In this document: in pieces, positions 46,826 to 57,932 of the stretch
Numbering within the stretch: the first letter of the stretch is position 1
Layout of the letters: each line of letters opens with the position of its first letter
Origin: Neurospora intermedia
Taxonomy: Eukaryota; Ascomycota; Sordariomycetes; Sordariales; Sordariaceae
NCBI GenBank assembly: GCA_037102815.1
Contig: BTPP01000005.1
Span: 3,410,001-3,474,000 of the forward strand
DNA length: 64,000 nt
Direction: 5' to 3'
Notes under the pieces: generated by a model
Told to the model about the DNA's origin: nothing
Databases searched by the model: none
The model's input: the letters and a program-made list of their open reading frames with translations, nothing else
Translations under genes and position numbers: made by a program

Positions 46826-48134
46826 TCAGTTCGCCACGGCTGGCTTGTAGATAGGCATGTTCTTGCCTCCATCAAACACCTTCCCGCTCCCATCATACGG
46901 CGTATTCCACGGCACACCATCTTCAACATGCCAGGTCTTCTCGACCGCTGGCAAGGCACCCTTTCCACCAGCACCCACGAGCCTCCAATTCGGTATCGGA
47001 ACAGGCAACCAACTTTCGTTATTCAGGAAGCCCGGATAAGACAACGAGTTGTTGAGTGTCGCCAGGTTCGTCGGATCCCTGTTTCCTCCGTACCTGGCCG
47101 TCTCCGCCGCGAATCGGAACACATTGGCTCCGACGTCGTACCTACCCAGATGGGGCAGTCCCCAGTTGTTTTGCACCGAAGACAGGATGCTGTAGTGCGT
47201 GTAAAAGGTGTCGTCCTGTGTGCCCCTGAGCTCCTTGGGGACGGCATTGCCCAGCAGCAGGGAGACAATGTGGTTCGGCTCCCCGTAGTTCTCGGACTCG
47301 TCGAATGTGAGCAGGATGAGCGTCCGCTCGTCAAAGGCCTTGTCGTCCAACAATGGCTGCAAGAACTCATGCGACCACTCGGTTGCCGTCTCAAGCGACG
47401 TGTTGTGTCCGTCGTGCATCATGTTGGGCGACATAAACACAAATTGCGGCACTCGCTTGGCCACAAAGTCGTCATGGAATTCGTTGAAGGACTGCAAGCA
47501 GAGCAGACGCGTTCCGTTGGCCGTGACGCTGTCAAACGACACAAAGGGACTGAAAGATAACGGGTTAGTTTGGTGTTATGGTGACATGAGAGGGGGAGAG
47601 GGGATCTTGTGCAAGGTGAGAAGGTGTCGGTTTACTTGTGCTTGCGGACATAATCCCACCCGCCGTTGTGCGTGGAACCATCGCTGTAGTTACCCATGAA
47701 GCCGGGGCCGGGCATGTCCTCAAAGTATCCGCCCCATGAGATGCCACGGGTATCGAGCAGGTCAACTACCGTTGATACATTCTCCGGGACTCTGACTTCG
47801 TAGTCATGGTTGAGTCCGAAATAGTCTCCGGCAATGGCAGCGAGATAGTTTGGCTGGCTGGGGTGTGTTTGCGCATAGTATCTCGTGAGCAGGACTCCCT
47901 GCTTCTTCAGGTCGGCAATGTTTTTGTCTACCGCAACCTTGGCAAAGTCCTATGTGAAGGAAGAGTCAGTGAACGTGTTGATGAAATATATCAGATTAAG
48001 ACAACCGGACTGACCTGGTTCTCCAGCCAAATGGTGATGAATCTGTCAAAGACCTTTCCCTTGACAACGTCAGCTGCAGCGCCCACAGTGTGCAAAGCTG
48101 CAAGGCCGCAAAGGGCGAATAAGGAATTCCGCAT
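46826..48134 (-). CDS. Secreted acid phosphatase, phosphoesterase (PF04185) family
   Basis: Three exons (48134-48015, 47949-47636, 47549-46826) give 385 residues. The signal peptide MRNSLFALCGLAALHTVGAA indicates secretion. The phosphoesterase fold shows FDRFITIWLENQDFAKV with the metal- and nucleophile-adjacent E-N, then TRYYAQTHPSQPNYLAAIAG, VRKHNPFVSFDSV, FVFMSPNMMHDGHNTSLE, LILLTFDESENYGEPNHIVS and YTHYSILSSVQNNWGLPHLG. The last three motifs carry the D/H/E residues of the two-metal site. Related fungal enzymes are phosphate-repressible acid phosphatases acting outside the cell or in the wall. Several N-x-[ST] sites agree with glycosylation. No pho-type promoter element was verified. Confidence 0.93.
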
Positions 48135-49140
48135 TGCGAGGCTCTTGTTGCTGGTCTCTTCAGCATACGCCCACTTCCCGATCAGGATTGAGTGGTGTGA
48201 GATAATCTCAGTTGATCCTTTTCATGCTCTCATGAATCTCGTGATAAAACAGTGGAAAGAACCACGTCGCAGTCGGCAGCAGAGCACTTGCCGCCAAGCA
48301 TCCTGCAAGATTCTGGACCCATTGTCGGCCGCCTTACCACAGTTGTGTTAATGGCGTTAGTATGGCACAGCATGGTGCATTTACGACTCGGACAGCCGAC
48401 CCCGACCCCGAGTCAGTCGTTCGTTCCTGGTTGCCGGTGTCACCTGGGACACTTTATGTGATCTACACCGAAACGATCCAAAAGGGAACATGGAACATTA
48501 TGGTGCTATCGGAGCTCACAGTGAACAAGATAGTATGATCTTTATCCCAGAGATCACTCCATCCATGCTCTGTCGTGACCGTTTCTCCGAGAAGCGAACC
48601 TGAAGAGTGGTCTCCCTCAACCTGAACCCCTGGGACTGGACTTCCATGTCTCTGAACGGGATATCTCACCTCCAAAAGATCCAAGACAAGGACGCTAACA
48701 GATCTACATTGGGTTTCACCGCCATTACTGTTAACAACAAGGCCTGATGTCGTCATTCTGACTGTCCCGTTTGGACCCCTATCAGGCACACTTTTCCAAG
48801 CTCGAACAGCGATCCCCTGTAACAACTGGGCAGCACTGACTGAGATGACCTGCACTGCTGCACCCCCGCATTCATTCATTCGGTTCCATGCCCCAGATCC
48901 AACCCCCCCCTCCCCCGATAACCTGAAGTGCCGGCGTCCGTGGAAGATCCATCCATCCGCCCACAGTCGCGTCGTCGCGTCTCCCCTCCCTCCCCGCAAT
49001 TAAGCAACATTTTCCCAAAAACTCCCGTCCAGCTTGCACCGTCCTTTCCTGCTCGTCGTCAAATGTCTATCTAGCCCGGAGTGCCATTCCGCTCTGTAAA
49101 CAACTAAAGGAAAAGATAGGAAGGGAAAAAAAAAAAAAGA
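48135..49140. promoter_or_regulatory. Divergent upstream region, acid phosphatase / dad1
   Basis: 1.0 kb between outward starts. The long minus frame 48463-48999 has no domain and no splice support. A short A-rich tract (about 49125-49140) directly precedes the dad1 ATG. Confidence 0.4.
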
Positions 49141-49711
49141 ATGGCCTCCCAAAACTTCCTAGGAGCCTCCATCACGGGCGGCACCCGAGAAAAGACGTAC
49201 TTTGAGCAGCAGCGCGAAGCGCTAATCGGGGAAATCGCAAACAGCTTTGAGCACGTGTTGGCGAACATCAACAAGCTGAACCGCTCGTTGGAGGCTGTGA
49301 TTACTGTATGCATTTTTGTCTTTTCCTTCTTTTCTTTCTTTCCACTCGCTCGCTGTATCTTTTTACGTTCTTTATGCAAGTTCCAGTTCAGAGCTGAGTC
49401 CAGTTGGAATTACTGACTAACGTTGAGTTTTATGCGATGCGATAAAATAGGTTGGCAACGAATTCTCCTCTGTCGAAGCCCTCTGGTCGCAGTTTGAGAA
49501 TGTCATGGCGAAAGATCCCTCCGAGGTACAGGGACAGCAACAGCAGCAACAGCAGCAGCAACAAGGACAGCAACATCAAGCCGAGCAAGGAACAGCAACA
49601 GCACGACAAGAGCACGGACAGACACGGGGCGGCGAAGAAGGACGACAAGAAGAGGATGATACCAAGATGGAGGTGGATGAGGAGGATAGCAAGATTAAGA
49701 TGGAGAGGTGA
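49141..49711 (+). CDS. dad1: DASH complex subunit Dad1
   Basis: Two exons (49141-49305 and 49451-49711) give 141 residues. The conserved core is [20 protein letters not shown], then [20 protein letters not shown], then [17 protein letters not shown]. This matches yeast Dad1 (YFIEQR...LNGLNISLESIIAVGREFQSVSDLW). Dad1 is part of the DASH/Dam1 ring that couples kinetochores to microtubule plus ends. The C-terminal 60 residues are an unusual poly-Gln stretch encoded by CAG/CAA repeats, followed by an acidic tail; the core family needs neither. Intron 1 is 145 bp. A second kinetochore gene, CENP-W, lies 13 kb away, probably by coincidence. Confidence 0.92.
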
Positions 49712-50533
49712 ACCGGGCACAGAACTAAGGAGATCCAAGACAACATATCCCGTCCGAAGAATGGACGCCGGACAGCTGAACTCTGGATTGGACAAATAAT
49801 TATACGGAAGGATGGATAAGATACCCAGGCAGTCAGGACAATGGAAAAATGCAATTCAATTAAATTCAAGAACTACAACAGTTCGGTTCACAGATACACC
49901 CCGAGATACTACAGCTATCACACATGTTGATGATCTCAGGCCAAGATGCGGCAAAGTTATTTGTGATTTTTGACGTCTATCTGATGTGTCAAGATGTCTC
50001 CTCGTCTATAAAGCGAAAACTCAGTAGGAAAAGTTTTGAGTAGAAGCAGATCGCGGAGGAAAGTTTTGCTCTTCCACCTCTTTTTAAGACGTCGTACCCA
50101 TGGGGAAGCTGGGGTGACGAGATGCTAAGATGGATTCGAAAACCCATCTCGGCTAAGAATGGTGTTTTTCTTTGCTACTTGCAGATGTTGTCGGAAGAGT
50201 ATCATGGGGGTCTTATTGGTAAAACCCATGGCGTCGTAGTTCGTCTTTCAGGGTATTGTCCTCCAAGCCGACCCTGTACGGCATCCCTCCTCTTGAACCG
50301 AGCCTTTTCTTTCCATCATCGGAATTTTCAGGCTCAAGCTGTTTGGTCCTGACGTTGAACTTTCACGGCGCCAATGCCTTGTCTCAAGTCGTTGTCTCAT
50401 GGTTCATGACAATCATCATATCCGAATCAAATCCTCAGACTTGTTCTGCAAGTAGAAACCACGACGTTAAGCATGATGCCTTTCATCGAAAAACGCTAAA
50501 GAGAAGGGGGGTATGCATGTGCGTGTGAAACGC
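49712..50533. other. Convergent 3' region, dad1 / elongin C
   Basis: 822 bp between converging 3' ends. No supported feature. Confidence 0.4.
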
Positions 50534-51112
50534 TCAGTGTGGCTTACTGTCCATTCCGAGGTAATCTGCGGCAACGACGAGCTCAAGGCAGTTCTCGACG
50601 GGGATCTCCATATCAGGAACGTCCTCGCGGTCACGATATTTGTACCAGTAATGGAAGTACTCAACGACCTTTTCCAGGATAACGCCACTAGAGAAGAAAT
50701 GGTTAGCAACTGGGACTTGGCAAGCCGAGATAGGTCAAACGAGCAAGCGGATTTGGGTTCGTGAAAAGCTATCAGATCAAGTGTAGTTGATAATCAAGCA
50801 GGCCATGCCACCCTTCCTGAAAAAGAGAAGGCTGGTCTGTCATAAAGAACGCAGCAAAATATTTTTCATCACGCAGCTTGTTGTCTCGGAGAGCAAAGAT
50901 GGATGGGGATGGATGGGGACGAAGGAGGTAACCTACTTGATGTCCTGCAGCTCGCAACGACCGGTTCTGGCCTCGGTCATGTTGTTACGCAGCATGCCTC
51001 TAATGTAGTCACTGCAGAGGGTCGCCTCGCGGAGCACAACAAACTCGAATCCATCCTTGGAGACGAGAGTGATGTATTTGCTGGCGCCGCCGTTACCGTT
51101 GGTGGCGTCCAT
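50534..51112 (-). CDS. elc1: Elongin C (Skp1-fold)
   Basis: Two exons (51112-50937 and 50687-50534, 249 bp intron in phase 2) give 109 residues. Motifs are YITLVSKDGFEFVVLREATL, CSDYIRGMLRNNMTEARTGR, CELQDIKNGVILEKVVEYFH, YWYKYRDREDVPDMEIPVEN and CLELVVAADYLGMDS. Elongin C bridges BC-box proteins to cullins. In yeast Elc1 works with Ela1 and Cul3 in degrading stalled RNA polymerase II. The terminal S-K-P-H is read through a GTAAGC sequence that could be a donor, so the last few residues are uncertain. The intron is long for this genome region. Identification is secure. Confidence 0.93.
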
Positions 51113-53302
51113 TTTGTGTGGGTTGCGCGCACTTGAGCAGCTTCGTTGTTGGGACGAGTAGAAGATGAAAATCCTGATAGGATGAAGACTGTGCGTGATT
51201 AGTAGCAGTGAAATACCGTGCTCTTCCCTCGTTGGTAGTGTTGTTGTTCCGACGAGGAGTGTGTAACAGTAAGAAAGAGTTTGCGGTTGTTGCGCCTCAA
51301 CGCGTGCCAGACGCGGTTTGAGAAACAACGGGCAGAAAATTCAATTGTTGGCGGGAAGACAAAGTGAGGGGCGGGGAGTGGAAAGTGGAAGGATGGAAAT
51401 CGAAGAACATTAGAAAAGCGGCTGACGACAGCCCGTGCACCACTTAGGTCGCAGCCAGGTGGGTCCGCACACCCCGGAGCTGATGAAAAGCCGGCCGGCC
51501 GGCGTGCAGATGGTGGAAACGCTTATTCTACGAGTGACGCACAAGCCACATGATTTTTGCCCAAGCTCATCCTTGAAGCTTGGAGCTTCTTGTCTTGGCG
51601 AAGCCTGGTCCCGTTCCCGCTCGTGCCTGTTCGTCCAGTGTCTGGACGGCAAAGTGGGTCTCTTTTTCCCCTTACCAACCTCCCAGCCTCCTCGAGTTCC
51701 CAGCTGAACATGGCCGAATCTGTACATGTGGCTATGGATGATAGGCCTCCGCATGTGGTCTCGGGAACGAGAAAAGACGCACACAAAGGGCTGTCTTGAA
51801 AACCAATCTCGTTTTCGTTATTCTTGTGCCGGAAAGCGGTGCGATACAAGTTGAGACGATGCCCACAGTCTCATGTTCCGTATGATGTGCTGCTACTGCT
51901 GCTGCTGTTGCGACTTGCGGATTCGGTACCTGCATCAAAACAGGCTTTCTCGGATGCACTTGAGAGACGCTCCGACGATCGACCAACGCGACGGATCTCT
52001 TTAGTGTAGGGTGGACCAGACTTGTTCTTTTCCGGACCAATTTTAGCACTGTTTTCTTCCAAGGCCGAATTGCTGTTTTGAACAAGGCTGTGGTCGTTTG
52101 TGTGAGTTCGTCTGGTGCGACTCACTCTGACTGCGAGTCTGCCCGAGTGTTCCATGTGTTGAGTGAGCAGCCAAAGTTGTGTCATTGCCATGGAAGCTGT
52201 TGAAACTAAAAGTGAACCAAGGACGGGAGCCAAGGCAAAAGGGGAAAACCGTTGCCCCGCCGACAGTTTACACTACCTACACTACAAACCCTCCTGAGTG
52301 CTGGGTGCCCTGCCCTGCCTGCTGTGCTTGATTGCCTTGCTTGACCACCTGCCTGACCCGACCTTACAAGGGCCTCCATAGTACAATATCCACACCCACC
52401 ACCACAAGCATGTGGCCAGTCCACTCGCTCTTAACCTTGTTTCTCACCATTCCCATTCGACGGCTCTTCTCCAACAAGAACCCCTCGATCAACATTGATT
52501 GACCGCCGCGACACGACAGGCAGGCACACCTAGGCACGGAGGCCTAAAACAACATCTCTCCCAATCTCCTGCTACCAACCATACTGTGTACCTACCGACT
52601 AACCAAGTGCTTGACCGCCTTGGCCGCCGCAATCCGCATTCCTCGCAACACAACACAAGCCCCCCCGTCACAACCTCAATTCGCGCTTTCCCAGCACCTT
52701 TTGCGACTCCCCGAAACATTCGATTGTGTTGTTGCATCGTCAGTCTCCAGTTTTGGCAGAGCGGAATCGCAAAGAGTCAGACACGACAATAGGAAAAAAA
52801 CAACATCCAATCTCCGCTACTCGCTCCTGAGTTGCCTTCGTTGCGCACTTTCACCCAGACAATTTCCGCACTGCCGCTTTCTCCCAACTCGGTGTGAGTA
52901 AGCTCGTCTGCCTTCAGTGCTGCTTTGTTTTGAATTCCTTCTTCACATTTGCACCACAATCTTTGTTTGCCTGCCTACCCAAGGTCCCCCCACCGAAGAG
53001 TCACCAAAAGAAAAAAAAGGAAGAAAAGAGAGAGAGCAAGCAACAACCAAAAAGCTCCCAACCCGTTTCCGTTCGTTGACGACTTGTCGTTGTTGTGGTT
53101 GGCTTGAGGAGAGGCTGTTTGGGAGAAGCGTACGAAACGCCGTACCGTTGCCGGACGCTAGACCACGCCAACTTTAACGCCGTCAGAAACGAAAGAGTTA
53201 CGGGAGGGGGCGGTGACCGAACACCCAAAAAAACAAACACCCCTAACTCTCTACCTCCCTCACCTCACCTACCCGCAAAATACACACCTCAGCCTTGTTA
53301 GC
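51113..53302. promoter_or_regulatory. Divergent upstream region, elongin C / rho-4
   Basis: 2.2 kb between outward starts. The part before rho-4 is C-rich then pyrimidine-rich. It contains a donor-like GTGAGTAAG near 52894 and several acceptor-like CAG/AAG sites, suggesting a long leader, possibly with a 5' UTR intron. A GCCGGCCGGCCGGC run is at about 51491-51504. No gene is supported. Confidence 0.4.
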
Positions 53303-54454
53303 ATGTCGTCGTCAAGCAAGTTCCGCAGCTCACACCACTATCATTCGCAGTCGGTGTCGTCCATCCTAGGTGTAGGCAGGCACGATAGCACCAGCCCCGG
53401 CGCAGAACTCCAACGACGACCGACCACCACCTCGTCCTACACATCCTCTGGTAGCGCCAGCCGACGAGTACCACGCGACAACGGGACGAGATCGAGCGAT
53501 GGGACAGTGAGTACCATGATGAGCACCACATCGTCGACCGGAAGAGAATCAGCAGCAACTACGGCCATGACCGAGGGCCCGGCCTACTCCAAGAAGGTGG
53601 TGGTCGTGGGTGATGGCGGTTGCGGAAAGACATGTCTCCTGATCAGTTATAGTCAGGGATACTTCCCAGAGGTATGACGTCCCACTCCCATAATGGTATC
53701 GCCTGGGTTGGCGCTAACCGTGATTGATATCGCAAACAGAAATATGTCCCAACCGTCTTCGAGAACTACATCACCTACCCAACGCACCCACCGACCGGTA
53801 AGACCGTCGAGCTCGCCCTATGGGATACTGCCGGCCAAGAGGAATACGACCGCTTGCGACCGCTTTCATACCCAGAAACCGACCTTATTTTTGTCTGCTT
53901 CGCCATTGACTGCCCCAACTCCCTCGAGAATGTCATGGACAAGGTGAGTCTTCGTACTGTCTTTTACCCTTCCTTTCACCTACGCTCATACTAACACACC
54001 TTCTCAGTGGTACCCCGAAGTCCTCCACTTCTGTCCGTATACACCCCTTATCCTCGTCGGCCTCAAGTCCGACCTCCGCAACAAGAAGACGTGCATCGAC
54101 ATGCTCAAGACACAAGGTCTCACCCCCGTCACCACCGAACAAGGACTCGCCGTCGCCAAGAAGATGGGCGCTCAATACATGGAGTGCTCGTCAAAGGAGA
54201 TGAAGGGTGTAGAGGAGATTTTCGAGCAGGCCATCCTCACAGTAGTCGCCAACGACAGGAAAACACTGGAACAGGAAGCCGCGAACGGCATGCTGGGTGT
54301 TGGCGCGGGCTCGGGAAGCGGAAAGGGCAGCGGAATCTCGTTCAGCAGTGGTGACAAGGCCGGTTCCGGGATAGGGCCCGTCAAGGCGGCCGGTGTGGGT
54401 GGCACGATTGTCCCCAAAACGAGGAAGAAGAAGAGAAAGTGTGGTATGATGTGA
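53303..54454 (+). CDS. rho-4: Rho4-type small GTPase
   Basis: Three exons (53303-53671, 53740-53943, 54008-54454) give 339 residues. A Ser/Thr/Arg-rich N-terminal extension of about 95 residues precedes the Rho GTPase. P-loop GDGGCGKT is at 103-110, effector loop [10 protein letters not shown], switch [22 protein letters not shown], guanine specificity GLKSDLR, and ECSSKE. A Gly/Ser-rich linker and a basic run KTRKKKRK lead to the CaaX box CGMM, predicting prenylation. The N-terminal extension and the phylogenetic pattern fit Rho4, which in Neurospora is required for septum formation through formin and the actomyosin ring (established for N. crassa RHO-4). Introns have GTATGA and GTGAGT donors and GCTAAC-like branches. 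High confidence. Confidence 0.95.
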
Positions 54455-55733
54455 GGAAACCAAGGGAAGGAAAACAAGGGATGAACAGCAGCTATACAGG
54501 ATTCGACATCCACACCCACTCTACCAAGACCGAGCCGAGCCGAGCTTGACAGCCCGCATAGCGCATGCCGATACCATTACCGATACCGCTTTTGCAACGG
54601 ATGGAGGACACAGCTCTGGATGGATGAAACGGTTTGGATGGTCTGATGGTTGGATTGAAACCGACCGAGGAGGATGTGATCGAACAATGTCGAATTGGCG
54701 ATTGATGCTTGCATAGCGAAAAGCGGCTGGGTCTATGGCTATAACATGGCGAATTTGGTGTTGTTCGTTTGCTGTAAGGGAGTCTAAGGAGGCAAGAAAT
54801 ATGGCGACAAGGGAAAGGAAGGAAGACGAAAGGGGAAAGGGGAGGGAAGGTAATGACACCTGACTGGACTGGCATGCATGCATGATTTGCAACGAACTAC
54901 AACCACACACTTACACACTACACTACACTTACTACGGCTACACTACCTTATTACTCGTTTTATTTTTCTGTCTTACTTTCTGTCCGTTTTCTCATACACA
55001 TTTTCTTTATCATTGCAGTTAGCTTCTCTTGTTCCTGTTTTGGTTTTGCTGCTACCTCATCTTCTTTTTTACTCATCTAGAGGAATGAGGGAAGGAGCCC
55101 TTTCTGTTCTCGTCGTATTCCCTGCCTAGGGGGAACATTTCTCATGCGGCGATGGCGGCATAGCATAAGCGGCGTGCGTGACTCGAAAAGAAAGAATTCG
55201 GTTACTGGCTTGCTACTTCATTTTTGAGTTCCCGTTGGCTTGTACGTATACCTTTCTGTGTCCGTCTTAGGTTTGATACCTGCGTAGGATAGTGAAGTGG
55301 AGAGACAATCAGAGGAGAGAGCCGAAGCAATGAATGGCAATAGCAACAGATTTGTTATTGGTATTGACGGTGCATAAAAACGTATTCCTGTGTGAGTCAG
55401 TTGTAGTAACGAGTCTGTGATGAGATGAACTTTGACAGGTGGGATGACTCCCTGAATAACCTTATGAGATGTCTCTCCTACTCTACTCATAGGTACGCCA
55501 TATTCATCACGCACAATTGCTGCTCTTAATCCTGCGCACCACTTTATTTGTGGCGTAATCTATCAGAAAACTGACTGGAAAATGGAAGAGGGGATTTATC
55601 ATTAATTCTACATTTAGTATACGTCATCCATCACGCAGTTCATCTACCCACCAAATAAACCACGTACAAAACCATACACCTGTTTCCTGTTGCCTTCCAA
55701 CAACAACAACAACTCTCAGCAACGAGATTCTTA
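54455..55733. other. Convergent 3' region, rho-4 / hydrolase
   Basis: 1.28 kb. It contains the 3' UTR of rho-4 with GAGCCGAGCC and CATGCATGCATG simple sequences (about 54530, 54870) and CACTACACTAC repeats near 54910-54945. No gene. Confidence 0.4.
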
Positions 55734-57132
55734 TCAAAGTAGCTGCCGATAAAACGCCAACACCTTCCTCGCCCCTACTTCCCAACCCACATCATTCTGA
55801 CAATGATGTCCCGCCCCAGGAACGAGTGCGTACCTGACCCCCCTCCCCGCTGTGTCTTTGAGTCCCCCTGAACCCTCCACCTCCTCATCCACCGTCTCAT
55901 TCTCACTTCCTACCACCACCACCCCATCAATCTTCTTCTCCTCCACCACCAACCTCTCATAAGCAGCGCGATACCATTCTGCAAGCCGTTGCATCATGGG
56001 CTGCGTCATGATTTTGTCTCTTTCGCCCGCAATCACCAGGACCCGGCTGTCTTCTTGCCCCCGCTTCTGCTTCTGTTCTTGTTTGGTTGTTGTCTCCTCC
56101 CCCCAGCCAGATATCCGCAATAGTACTTTCTCGGGATCGGCAAAGGACAGAGCCATGCCTATTGGCCAGAGAAGGGATTCGTAGCGGCTCATGAAGGACA
56201 TGAATCTCGAGAGGTACGAGTCGGGCAGCTGGTGGTGGTGGTGGTCGGAGAAGAAGATGAGGCGGACGAGGGAGGGGTGAGAGAGCGGGGAGTTGGGGTG
56301 CCCGAAGTGGAGGAGGAGGCGGAGGGCGAAGAGGGGGTCGAGACGGAACCAGGTTAGGTAGATTGGGATGCTGGGTTGGTTAGTTTGTAGTTTGGAAGAA
56401 CAAGAAAAGGGGGGAAACGAGAAGGGAGAAACGAGAAGGGGGGGACAAATAGGAGAGGAGGGAAAAAAAAAAAACATACGATCCAAACCCAGGCACAGCA
56501 CCCATCAACACCAACCCCTTGATCTTCACACTCAATCCACCCAAAAGACCCGCGCTGAGGATGTACTGCGCCAGACCTCCACCACTGGAATGCCCGATTA
56601 GTACCATTTCCACCTCTTGTTTGGCTTCAACATAATCCACGTCCACATCCACACCCTTCCCTACCTCCTTCCCTTGACCTTTAATCACTCCCCGGCCCTG
56701 CTGCTGCTGCTGTTCCCGCTCCCTATCAACAGCCCATCGAATCCCACTCACCACATCTCCCGTCAAATCCCCTTTAGTCGTCCCGTACACCATCCGCAAA
56801 TAAGAAGGGTACCAACTCCCGCCGTGGCCGCGCATGGAGATGGCGTAGCAAGGGATATTTTGTTCTTGTTGTTGTTGGGAAAAGAAAGAGAGGTACTCGA
56901 GCCAGACGGAGGCGGAACCCATGCCGCCGTGGATGAAGAAGAGGGCTGGTTTTTGGGAAGAGAAGGTGGTGGTATGAAGAATCTCGAGGTCGCCGTGGGG
57001 GGTAGGGATAAAGGAGCGGGAGATGTCTGGGGGAAGGGGGGGTAGGGGGATGGGAAGGGAAGAAGAAGAGGAAGGGTGGCGGAAGTGGATGTTTTGGTAG
57101 GTGAGGTTGAGGTTGAGGTTGAGAAAGGACAT
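55734..57132 (-). CDS. Alpha/beta hydrolase
   Basis: Two exons (57132-56480 and 56370-55734) give 429 residues. Core motifs are PALFFIHGGMGSASVWLEYL (HGG oxyanion region), CYAISMRGHGGSW, and VLIGHSSGGGLAQYI with the nucleophile elbow G-H-S-S-G. RVLVIAGERDKIM carries the probable acid Asp, and LVPGAGHHCQNDVGW the catalytic His. A lid region lies between (YLTWFRLDPLFALRLLLHFG and on). Poly-Gln and Gly/Val-Asp low-complexity inserts occur in the first half. No signal peptide is visible. The substrate cannot be inferred; it could be an esterase, lipase or thioesterase-like enzyme. Confidence 0.88.
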
Positions 57133-57932
57133 TTTGGTCTTGATAAGAGGGAGGGAGCTGTAAGTTGTAAAGAGTAAGAGAGGAACAGATGGTTGGTGGG
57201 TACTGTATCCGGGTTTTGAGTTGGGGGTTGCTGATTTATTGGATTGGGCTGGGCTTCAGAGTCAATGGTATGAGGCCAAAGAAAAAGAATGCTGATATCG
57301 TTAAAAGTAGGCCCGGAGATACCTGGTCATCCTGAGTGGGAGTTTGGCGGTGATATATGCTTTTGGTGATATATATATGTATGTATATACCGAAATGCGG
57401 CTGAATCCGGCAGTTCAACCCCGATGACTACCCGGGCAATTTCGGGGACCGTTCCGGGCTGCTGACAAAAGCCATTCTTGGCTTGGAAAAGGCCATCTAT
57501 ACTAGTGACACAACCTTATAGCGACTGGCTGCGGGATATTGCGATGTGATGTAGAAAGAAAGTCAAATTTCATACGAGTGTAAGACTTGGTGTCTGGACG
57601 TTTGACAGTTGAAAGGACGGAAAGTCGAGACGGGGACGTACTTGTATGAGGGCCGCGCACTGTTGATAAGTGGGTCAAGAAGTTTGACAGTGGGGAAAAC
57701 TGCACGGCACTGTGAGTGAAGTGCAGGCAACTGCAGTGAAACCGAAGAACCTCAGCACCAAAACCATTGAACTTCTCTCCAATTTCGTCAACCTCATCGC
57801 CTGGGTCAGGCATACCAAAATCCATCACTTGAATGTTCAGAAACTCACGCCGAATCTCCCTGGCTTGAACACAACAAAAAAAAAAAAACAATTCAAAGGT
57901 TTTTCCATCGGCCACCCTCGAGTCGCATCGCC
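57133..57932. promoter_or_regulatory. Divergent upstream region, hydrolase / dbr1
   Basis: 800 bp between outward starts. An ATATATATGTATGTATATA run lies at about 57368-57388, and an A12-type tract at about 57879-57890 precedes the dbr1 start. No supported gene. Confidence 0.4.

Noticed and set aside
48463-48999. 178-residue minus-strand frame as a gene
   Set aside because: No domain, weak codon support, no splice context; lies in the promoter region of two divergent genes.
51491-51504. GCCGGCCGGCCGGC palindrome as a regulatory site
   Set aside because: Short GC repeat without context; no known binding site can be claimed.
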